Shown here: positions 44,336 through 53,534 of the stretch, in pieces | How positions within the stretch are numbered: the stretch's first letter is position 1 | How the letters are laid out: the number at the start of each line of letters is the position of its first letter | From: Coix lacryma-jobi var. lacryma-jobi | Taxonomy: Eukaryota; Streptophyta; Magnoliopsida; Poales; Poaceae | Length of the DNA: 64,000 nucleotides | Direction of reading: 5' to 3' | NCBI GenBank assembly: GCA_009763385.1 | Contig: VDCT01000326.1 | Span: 1,302,001-1,366,000 of the forward strand | Made by a program: the position numbers and the translations under genes | Notes under the pieces: model-generated | The model's database searches: none | Told to the model about the DNA's origin: nothing | Seen by the model: the letters and a program-made list of their open reading frames with translations, nothing else

Positions 44336-46269
44336 TGTTGGTATTTTTTAGCGTCACTACTAAGAATAGAGTTTTAATCTATCCCCGGCAACGGTGCCAG
44401 AAACGCTTGTTGACACTTCTTAGCGCAACCACTAGAACTAGACTATGGAGCCTAACCCCAGCAACGGCGCCAGAAATGCTTGTTGGTAAAACTATTTACT
44501 ATTGGATAGTTCCTCAAGCGCACAGAAAATACCGATGTAGCACTTCACCCGGGAGTATTCCAAGGTATCGTTATTTATTTTATCCCAAAGGAAAGCAAGC
44601 TAGGAAAGATGTAGAGAGAGAGGAAAGATAGATCCTTTAGTCTTACTATAATCTATTATAAATTAGAGAAGCAAAAGGGGGTAAGTGGATATAAGGGAGG
44701 ATAGATAGATAAGATAAATAAGTTGAGCAAAGAGTATATGATATGAAAGGTAACTTTAGTAGAGTTAGCTAGGTGGGAGGACAACGAGTGAGTATAAAGT
44801 ACTCCTATGTTTCTACCTTTACTCCTGTGAACTAATCCTAATTAAATAGATGACTCAACTAGATTGACGCCTTGCTACTTGTGTGAGAGGGATAAACGAG
44901 AGAGTAAAGCGATAGAAGGTTGTTCACCTAACCTAGTACTCAAGCGGATATTTGGCTTATGGACGCCTTACCTTTTAAGAACTAGCCTGAGTTCACGTGA
45001 GGGGATCTAGGTAGCCAGGCAAAATCTGTCACCTTTTGCCCATGCGCCCCTACTGTCCGTGCAAGCCAGCGGTAGTCAAAGATAAGATGAAGTATGAGCA
45101 CCACGCTCACACTTATCTACACCTTTAGCTAATGATCAAAATAGCTAAAGCCCCTATCCTAAGATAGGACGATGACGCACACACAAGAAGCTATTTAAAG
45201 GAAATCAATCTAACTTGGACAACTATAGAACTAAGATAAGCACACAACAAGACTATATAAATATAGACTTGCACTAAGTAAATACTTAAATAAATACTTG
45301 GAAAGTAAATACTTAAGTAAATGCAAAGTAAAGTAAAGAAAGAATAATATATTAAATAAATAAAGTCTTACAAAAGAAGAAAGATACAAGGGCTATACCA
45401 GACTCCCAGAAGACGACTCCGGAGACCCGAGCTTCGCCCGACTCGACTCTAACTCCCACTCTAGACTAACTACTACTACTTTTGCTTGATCTCACATGAG
45501 AGTGGAGATGTGTGAGATGGGATGTGTGTGAATGAGAGGGTGAAGGCCTCTATTTATAGTGGAGGTGGAGTAGGGGCTACTCCGGCGCCACGTCAGCGAT
45601 CCGTGGGCTCCTCATCTCTCAACCCTTGGATCCACCGTCATTGTAACCGCCATGGATGGATGGCTTGGATGTTCTTCACGTGTCAAACATGCATTTTGCC
45701 ACCGACTTGGATGAGGGTCACCATGGGGTCGGCCGACCCCTGTCCCTGACATGTGGGCCCGGGGGTACACCTTCTAGAAGGTGCTGATGTCATCCTGATG
45801 AATATTGTTGTTGGGTCCCACCAAGGGGGGGTCGGCCGACCCCCCTATGACAGGGCTGGCCCACCATCTTCTCTCCCTTGGTGACCCCACATGTCATGGA
45901 GCAAGTCTTGCGAAGTTGGTTGCATTTGGTTTTCGGTGTGGACCCATGAATCCATGTGCTTCTCATCTTGCACCATTGAGCAAAAGCACATGCTTGATCC
46001 AATGGTTGATATTGGCTTGAACATGCTTCTCTTGGATCATGCCATGTCACCATGGCCGAGGTGGCCCAAAGGTGGGGTCGCCCGACCCCCTTGGTGGGCC
46101 CACCTGGCCTCATTTTGTTCATTTTGCCATCTCCTATATGTTCACAAGCTAAGAGTACAAGTGGAACTTATTAGTGATAAATATGCTCATGATATGCTAT
46201 TCTTCCTTGAAACCGAGGCCTGTTGATGGTATTTTGATAAGGTAAAACATGCTATAACTTCCGTCAACA
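44336..46269 (-). repeat. Athila 5' LTR (right)
   Basis: The LTR is 1,934 bp and ends with TSD CCTGC (46270-46274). U3 carries GGGGTCGGCCGACCCC at about 45724-45739 and 45827-45843 and a GGTCGCCCGACC variant at about 46075-46090. A minus-strand TATAAATA lies at 45558-45551, downstream of the palindromes. The transcriptional 3' end contains two PBS-like repeats. Confidence 0.92.
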
Positions 46270-48682
46270 CCTGCTCAGTCTTTGTCTGCTCTGCCTCTGT
46301 CGCAGTCTCAGTCTGTGTAGCTGTAGCCGTCTGAGCCTCGGAGTGCGGAAGCTCTGGAATCGAAGATAGCTCAGGCTGTGCTGTCGTGGTAGTCTCAGAC
46401 TGGACTGGCTCGGTCTGCTCAGAGGACGCGACGGAGCTCGGTAGGGTCTCTGTGGTGGAGGTCACAGGAGCCGTCGACGTCAGAACTGGGTCCGGAAGGT
46501 CTGGAGTAGGAAACCCAGTGAGCTCGCTGAAGGTGGCGGACAGGTCTCGAGTCACAGAAGTAGTCGTCGCAAAGAGAGACTCTGTCGGCCTGGGCGTGAA
46601 ACCAGTCTGCAGCGGACTGAAGAGCGGGGCCCCGCCTGGAGGAGTAGTAAAGCTCGTAAACTGCGAGGAGCTAGGGCCCGGAAACTGGTGGTGCTGCTGA
46701 CCAAACTGCGGTGGCTGTCCGAACGGCTGCGGAGGGACTGGTGGCTGCCACTGGATCTGCTGCTGAGGTGGAGGCTGCTGCCACTGCCACTGGGGAGGTC
46801 CGCTGGCTAGTCGCTCCATGAAGCTGAGCGTCTGCTGCGGTAGAGCCAGCATCTGTCGCTGAAGGGCATCAGACCGCTCCTGTGCCTGCTGCTGAGCTAA
46901 GGCTTGTGCCTGGGCCAACCTCTGCTGCTCCTGGGTGAGCCTCTGGACGTCCTGGGTCACAGTCCTCTGCTGCTCCTCCATCTGTGCTAGTATAGCGAGA
47001 AGAGCGGGGTCGGAGGAAGCAGTACCACTAGTCCCGGCCTGTGAGTCGGGTGCACACGGCTGAAAGCGAGGTGGAAGCTGGTAGTCCTCGTCCGAGCTAT
47101 CAGTGGGGTCCTCTGCGACGTACGTGTCACCACGCTTGAGCTCTGCCAGCTCCTGCTCTGCGAGGGCCTGAACGGCCTCGTCCTGCTCCTGAGCGGACTC
47201 TGGGACCTCAGGCCTCTGTCGTGAAGAAGACGGTGCATCCTGCGGCTGCTGCTGCTGCTGCCGGCGATCCCGACCGTGTCCCAACAGCTGACTCATGTTA
47301 TACTCGGGGAACACGGTCGCAGAGTGTGAGAGCGACTCAACCGGACGACCCCCTATAGTGACAGCTACCTTCCAAAGGATATAAGAGATCCAGTGAGCGT
47401 ACGGTAGCTGCCTGCGGGCCTTAATGCCCTCTGCCACTGTGTCCTCCATCTCACAAAGGATGACGTCCCAGACGTCGAACTCCTGCTGTCTGACTAGGTA
47501 AGCAAGTAACCAAAGCTGAAGACGAGACAGACCCTCGCGGAAGCCAACCCTGGGAAGCAAGGTTCGCCTAAGAACCTCGTTGAGGATCCGAGTCGTAGGG
47601 GTGAGATCCCTAGGCGCGCGACTCGAACCCTCACCGAAGGGCTCACTGAAGCAGGGGCGGACCAAGTCTGTCGACGGCTGGGCACCACCGTGAGGGCGGC
47701 GGGGTGGCTCCGTCCGGTCGTAGCACAAGTCGTGGATCCGGGTCTGAGAGTGTCGCAGGCCAAACCAACCCCGGATCTCTGACGAGAAAAGCCTGTAGTG
47801 CTCCCCCTGAAAAGCAAACTCTATGGTCTCGTGGTCCGGGTGCACCCATAGTGATGCGTAGAACTAGAAGACTCAATCCTCGATATACGAGCCAGACCGC
47901 CCCAGAAGGTCTGCCAAACTGGGTAGATAGGTGAGAATGGGGCGGATCTACTCTCCTGCTACGGCGACAACTGCCTCCAGGGGACAAACACGCTGAGAGC
48001 GAAGACTGATCCCAGCGTTCCTGTATCCTCGATAAAAATCCTCCTGCAGAACAGTGAAGAACTCTGCCCCTATTTGTGCCTGGCGCTCCCTCGGGAACCA
48101 CTGATCAACTGGGACGAGGCGGAGTGCCTGTATCTACGAGCAGGTGGCCGCCCGGAGGTCCAGTCGCGGGATCGGCGGCGGCGCACGCCTCGATGGAGCA
48201 CGTGCTCCCCGCAGAGGGACATCGGGCCGGGGTGGCACCGCTGTCCTGCGACGCGTGGACCGACACCAGGGAACCTCCTCCTCTGCCTCTGCCTCGGGAG
48301 CCTCTACCTCAGGTGCCTCTGCTGTCGCGGCCTCTGCCTGGCCCTGCCCTGAGCTCTCGAGCTCGACCCCTGGCGAGGTGAACGTCGTCCGACGACCGAC
48401 AGCCATAAGCGTGCCAGTCGGTGAGTGGTGGAAACGCTCAACCTCCTCAATGGCTTTGCGCTGGTCGGGGGACAACTGGTCCTCAATCCTGAGTCCGCCT
48501 GCACTGCTGCCCTGCTCTGCACGCTCTGCTGCATCGGCCACTGCCTGTGCCTGAGCTGCCTCTCTCTCGGCTCTGGAGCGCTTCCTGCGCATGATCAACT
48601 TCGCCTTCCCTGGCCGCTGACCGGGAGGGGGACGAGGAGGGGAGTCCCCAGGGCCACCACCGACGTTCTTGCAGCGCGACAT
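46270..48682 (-). pseudogene. ORF3 (accessory gene) of Level 2 Sirevirus B, main part
   Basis: The minus-strand ATG at 48682 begins MSRCKNVGGGPGDSPPRPPP, a basic nuclear-localisation-like start with MRRKRSRAEREAAQAQ. The same frame holds four stops between 48136 and 47860 (TAG, TAG, TGA, TAG), then opens from 47845 to the Athila insertion. It contains HPDHETIEFAFQGEHYRLF, LRRTLLPRVGFREGLSRLQL, FDVWDVILCEMEDTVAEGIK and PYAHWISYILWKV, then long Gln-rich and Pro/Thr/Ser-rich segments. Sireviruses often carry an extra gene here, sometimes called env-like; I see no membrane segment. A plant-transposon-type domain is possible. Function unknown. Confidence 0.75.
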
Positions 48683-50345
48683 GGCTGACAAGAATGGAGA
48701 GACTGACACTGAAGAAGCTCTGAACTGCCGGGACTGCCGCTGAAAAGAGCAAACAACCGGACAACCAACTGACGCGGAAAGCTCAGTCAAAGAAACTCCC
48801 CTTGACACTGAGAACCTCTGCCGCTGTCACTCGCGAGGCTTGGCCTCGATCCATACCCGCGGGCTTGGCCCCGGGTTAACTAACACTGCCAACTGACAAC
48901 TGACGAGCTGACAACGGCCACGGACCCTGACTCGCTGCGTGAATAGATAGGATATATAAGAAACATATAATCTAGAGATGAGGAGGCCTATCGGAAGCAA
49001 AGCATAGGGGATAAGAAGGGAAAAGGCTTTGCTACCTGATGATCCGACGAAACGAGCACGAGAGGAGTTGAGGATCGACGTTTCGTGGTCCACACAACAC
49101 ACCAAGTGGTCTGCAAAGGGTTTGGGTGAAAACGGGGGTCAAAAACTTGATGAACGGCCTTTGAAGCATTACGTCGAACACATGGTGTGCACTGGTTATG
49201 AGAGAGGGGGTAGGATGCTCACTGTGAAGGTTCTGTAGACCGGGGTGAAGTCACCGGAGTGGGAGGAGGTGCTCGAGGACGACTCCGGCGAGGTGAACCC
49301 CCGGAGAAAGGAACTCCGACGAGCTGCTCCGGCGAGGGGCTCAGGTGGGGGTCGGGCAAGAGCGCGCGTGCGGGTGCGAGGAAACTGCGGGGCAGGCGGC
49401 GGCCGGCGGGGGTGCAGCGGACGGCGAGGAGGTGGCGGAGCAACAGTGGCCGGCGGCGAGGGCTCGGAAGGGTGGGTCACGGCGGCGCTAGGGTTAGGGT
49501 GGGGGCTCGGTGGATCAGGCACGGGCGGGTGAGCGCGAGGAAGAAGACAACGAATGGGATGACGTGTGGGACCTAGATGTCAATAGAAGACCTTACTGTG
49601 CCGCTTAAAGGGGCATCGGACGCGCCGGTGATTACGCACCGGACGCTCCGACGCCCGTCCAGAGAGCTCCAGAAACGCTCTTCGCGCATCGGACGCGTCC
49701 TATGCCTCGGCATCGGACGCTGGGCAGCGTCCGATGGAGCATCGAACGCTCCGATGAGAATGCATCGGACGCTATTCTGACACTGTTTCAGCCGGAGCTA
49801 TCTACAGTGCAGGGCATCGGACGCTGGGGGAGCATCCGATGCATCGTCCGATGCCACATTTTGAGCAGTTTTGAAGATTTCTGTTGCGGCTCACTCTCCC
49901 AACCAAATTCCAACTCAAATAAGAGGCAAATAAACACCAGTTGGAACCTAGTTTGAGCATCCTCCCTTAAACCCTCAATTTTATAAGTATTTTGCCATAG
50001 GCTATATATCATTTTTAGGTAAAATAGGCGATAAAATCTCGAGAAGACAACATGTGGCCACCAAAACTAGGGGACTTAACCATTAGGAGCTTCAAATGCT
50101 CCCCCTAGCGGTGGACGAACACAGCGGTTGCTCAAAACATAACCGAAAAGAAACGACAAAGCAACAACCATGCATATGCAAAGCAATACGGAATTTGAAT
50201 CTAGGTTGCTTGTCAAGTTTGCTCATGGGTAAGCTTCTTCACACGCTTTTTAGGGCGGTTATCTTAACCACGTCTGACAAGCCTATGTGCATAGCATAAA
50301 TTGAACATGGCATATGATACAATGCAATGCAAAGACATCCCCCTT
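48683..50345 (-). promoter_or_regulatory. Level 2 spacer between pol and ORF3, with CGGACG palindrome cluster
   Basis: No gene is visible. The segment 49610-49860 repeats CATCGGACGC and GCGTCCGATG and includes the same 26-nt hairpin (49711-49736) found in the element's LTRs. A minus-strand TATA-like TTATATATCC lies at about 48960-48951, some 270 bp upstream of the ORF3 ATG. The part 49230-49520 is GC-rich. This arrangement could be an internal promoter for ORF3. Confidence 0.6.
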
Positions 50346-51947
50346 TCACCTTTTGACAAAGTTACTTAGATCAAGCACATTTAGCTCACTTCGCAATCTA
50401 CAAAGAGTGTTTTCATCTAGGGGTTTTGTGAAGATATCCGCCAATTGATTTTTGGTTCTAACTCCCTCTAAGTAAATATCTTTCTTGGAAACATGATCTC
50501 TAAGGAAGTGATGGCGAATATCTATGTGCTTTGTGCGAGAGTGTTGAACCGGGTTGTTAGCAAGCTTAACCGCGCTCTCATTGTCACACAACAAAGGTAC
50601 CCTTTCTAGAACTACACCATAGTCTAAAAGGGTTTGTTTCATGTAAAGGATTTGTGCACAACAAGCACCCGCGGCTATGTATTCCGCCTCGGCGGTAGAC
50701 AAGGCCACACTATTTTGCTTTTTAGAACTCCATGAAACTAGTGATCTCCCAAGCAAATGGCACCCTTCAGATGTGCTTTTTCTTTCTATTTTGCAACTCG
50801 CGTAATCCGAATCGGAATACCCAACGAGTTGGAAGTTAGCTCCTTTGGGATACCAAAGGCCAATGCTTGGGGTGTGCTTTAGGTACCTAAGGATTCTCTT
50901 CATGGCTATGAGATGTGATTCCCTAGGATCGGCTTGAAAGCGAGCACACATGCACACACTAAACATGATATCGGGCCTAGATGCGGTCAAATATAACAAG
51001 CTACCAATCATAGAACGGTAGAGAGTTTGGTCAACCGAGTTACCTCCCACATCTAGGTCGAGATGTCCATTTGTTGGCATTGGAGTCTTGATAGGCTTGC
51101 AATCATCCATCTTGAAGCGCTTGAGGAGGTCTTTTGTATACTTCTCTTGAGATATGAAAGTCCCCTCCTTCAATTGCTTGACTTGGAAGCCTAGGAAGAA
51201 TGTGAGCTCTCCAATCATGCACATTTCGAACTCCTTCGACATCAAGTCACCAAATTCCTTGCAATATGCTTCATTTGTTAACCGAAAGATGATATCATCA
51301 ACGTAGACTTGACAAATGAAGATCTCTCCATCAAGCTTCTTGGTGAATAGTGTGGTGTCGACCATCCCAATGGTGAAGCCCTTCTCAATGAGGAAGTCCC
51401 GGAGGCGCTCGTACCATGCTCTTGGGGCTTGCTTGAGCCCATATAGCACCTTGGACAACCTATAAACATGATTAGGATATCTAGGGTCTTCAAACCCAGG
51501 AGGTTGATCAACATAGACTAGTTCATTTATGAAGCCATTTAAAAATGCACTTTTCACATCCATTTGATATAATTTAATGTCATGATGTGATGCATATGCA
51601 AGGAGGATACGAATGGCTTCGAGTCTTGCAACCGGTGCAAAGGTCTCTCCAAAATCCAAACCTTCAACTTGAGAGAACCCCTTTGCTACTAGCCTTGCCT
51701 TGTTTCTAACAACCTTGCCTTGATCATCTTGCTTGTTCCTAAACACCCATTTTGTTCCAATGACTCTTGCGCCTTTGGGTCGCTCTTCAAGTGTCCAAAC
51801 TTGGTTGCGGGTGAAGTTGTTTAATTCTTCATGCATAGCATTCACCCAATCTGGATCACCTAGAGCTTCATCTATAATGGTAGGCTCAACAAGAGACACA
51901 AAGGAGTGATGTTCAATATATAAAGCAAGTTTTTGAGATCGAGTCAT
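50346..51947 (-). CDS. pol: Level 2 reverse transcriptase and RNase H, 533 codons, open
   Basis: Open from 51947 to the TGA at 50348-50346. RT contains WVNAMHEELNNFTRNQVW, RVIGTKWVFRNKQDDQGK, FGETFAPVARLEAIRILLAYA, KLYQMDVKSAFLNGF and the catalytic IFICQVYVDDIIF (YVDD). RNase H contains DSDYASCKIERKSTSEG, STAEAEYIAAGACC, CDNESAVKLANNP and KTKHIDIRHHF-like and DQLADIFTKPLDEN motifs. It is in a different frame from the upstream PR-INT segment by one base, in a G-run at about 51951. Otherwise it looks undamaged, unlike most pol genes here. The first ATG is probably not a true start, since this is part of a polyprotein. Confidence 0.9.
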   Translation of the reverse strand: MTRSQKLALYIEHHSFVSLVEPTIIDEALGDPDWVNAMHEELNNFTRNQVWTLEERPKGARVIGTKWVFRNKQDDQGKVVRNKARLVAKGFSQVEGLDFGETFAPVARLEAIRILLAYASHHDIKLYQMDVKSAFLNGFINELVYVDQPPGFEDPRYPNHVYRLSKVLYGLKQAPRAWYERLRDFLIEKGFTIGMVDTTLFTKKLDGEIFICQVYVDDIIFRLTNEAYCKEFGDLMSKEFEMCMIGELTFFLGFQVKQLKEGTFISQEKYTKDLLKRFKMDDCKPIKTPMPTNGHLDLDVGGNSVDQTLYRSMIGSLLYLTASRPDIMFSVCMCARFQADPRESHLIAMKRILRYLKHTPSIGLWYPKGANFQLVGYSDSDYASCKIERKSTSEGCHLLGRSLVSWSSKKQNSVALSTAEAEYIAAGACCAQILYMKQTLLDYGVVLERVPLLCDNESAVKLANNPVQHSRTKHIDIRHHFLRDHVSKKDIYLEGVRTKNQLADIFTKPLDENTLCRLRSELNVLDLSNFVKR

Positions 51948-53534
51948 TACACCCCTTGTTGACTCCCTATGATGAGTTCTTGAGGATGAGCTTGTAGTAG
52001 AGGCGTAGTCCTTTGATCAACCACTTGAGGGGCCGCTTGTGGAGCATCAACATCTTGAGCTTGTACCACCATTTGATCATGGGAGACATGAGTATCTTCA
52101 AATGGATCCCTCCCATCTTTGTCATCAACATGTGGTACATTGGATGAGGATGGCTTGTCAATGACTTGCACATCATCATCATCATATTTAGGCTTGATGG
52201 CTCCAACCGGCATATTCTTCATGGCTTCCCTCAATGGTTCATCACCTACATCATCAAGATTTTCATGCTCTCCTTGAGAGCCATTAGATTCATCGAATTC
52301 CACATCATATGTTTCTTCTACCATCCCGGTGGCATGGTTGAATACTCGATATGCTTTGGACTTCAATGAGTAACCAACAAGAAAACCAATATCACATCGG
52401 CGTTGAAATTTTCCTAGGTGTTGGCGCTTCTTGTAGATGTAGCATTTGCACCCAAACACTCTAAAGAATGATACATCCGACTTCTTGTTGTTGAATAGCT
52501 CATAGGGGGTCTTGCCAAGGAGACGATGGGGGAACAACCGGTTTGATGCATAGCAAGCGGTGTTGATTGCTTCCGCCCAAAATCTTTCCGGTGTAGTGTA
52601 CTCATCTAACATAGTCCTTGCTAGGGTGATTAGTGTTCGGTTCTTCCTCTCAACTATCCCATTTTGTTGTGGTGTGTAGGTTGCGGAGACTTCATGCTTG
52701 ATCCCAACTTCATCACAATATTGCTCAATGTGGGTGTTGTCGAACTCTCTTCCATTGTCACTTCTTATCTTCTTGATCTTCAAGTCAAACTCATTTTGGG
52801 CTCTCTTGGCAAACTTCTTGAATGAAGGGGTTGCTTCGGATTTGTCATGAAGAAAGAATACCCAAGTGTATCTAGAGTAGTCATCAACGATCACTAGGCA
52901 ATAGAGATTTCCACTCAAGCTAGCATATGTTGTTGGTCCAAATAGATCCATGTGTAGTAGCTCTAACTCTCTTGATGTTGACACAAAGGCTTTGGTTGGA
53001 TGTGTATTTGCAACTTGCTTGCCGGCTTGACATGCACTACACAATTTGTCCTTCTCAAATTTGACATCCTTCAAGCCCCTAACTAAATCCTTCTTCAATA
53101 GCTTGTTGAGAGTGTTCATTCCAACATGTGCTAATCTTCTATGCCATAGCCAACCAAGTGATTGCTTAGAGAACAAGCATGTCTTCAAGTTGGCATCTTC
53201 GGAGGTGAAATCCACTAGATAGAGATTGTTGTATCTAAAGCCTTTAAATATCACTTGTGTATCATCTTTCTTGGTTACAACCACTTCCTTGTCGGTGAAC
53301 AAACATTGAAAGCCAAGATCACATAGTTGCCCAACGGATAGCAAGTTGAGGCTCAATGATGCAACTAGTAGCACATTGGAGATGGTATGATCATTTGATA
53401 TAGCCACTTTGCTCAATCCCTTGACATTGCCCTTTGAGTTGTCACCAAATGTTATCTTCTCTTGGTCATTGACATTCTCTTCTAGTGAGGTGAACATCCG
53501 GGGATCACCCAATGAGATCCACCGGTCTTGTAGT
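51947..53534 (-). pseudogene. pol: Level 2 protease remnant and integrase
   Basis: Open for about 530 codons. The protease has lost 34 bp, including the catalytic DSG: the outer copy at 62940-63005 has VIDSGCTQHMTG, but here the sequence jumps from SLGDPRMF upstream, between two ACC triplets. GAG-pre-integrase (LWHRRLAHVGMNTLNKLL, CSACQAGKQV), the integrase core (MDLFGPTTYASL, VDDYSRYTWVFFLHDKSE, RSDNGREFDN, TPQQNGIVERKNRTL) and the C-terminal GCKCYIYKK region are complete. Upstream it is interrupted by solo LTR B. Confidence 0.9.

Larger units (their letters stand above)
32694..46269 (-). mobile_element. Non-autonomous Gypsy/Athila-type element (gag-PR plus ORF2, no RT/INT)
   Basis: LTRs (32694-38803 with a nested solo LTR, and 44336-46269) begin TGTTGG and end TCAACA. 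The PBS matches the Asp-tRNA type used by Athila, and a purine tract lies beside the left LTR. The internal region is only 5.5 kb: one long gag-PR frame, a spacer with GGTCGGCCGACC palindromes, and a second ORF. No RT, RNase H or integrase motif is present on either strand, so movement would need enzymes supplied by another element. By eye the LTRs differ by roughly a dozen changes in 900 bp. Confidence 0.9.

Noticed and set aside
46270..48682. Envelope protein identity for ORF3
   Set aside because: I see no signal peptide, transmembrane helix or coiled-coil fusion region; only its position matches env-like genes of some Sireviruses.
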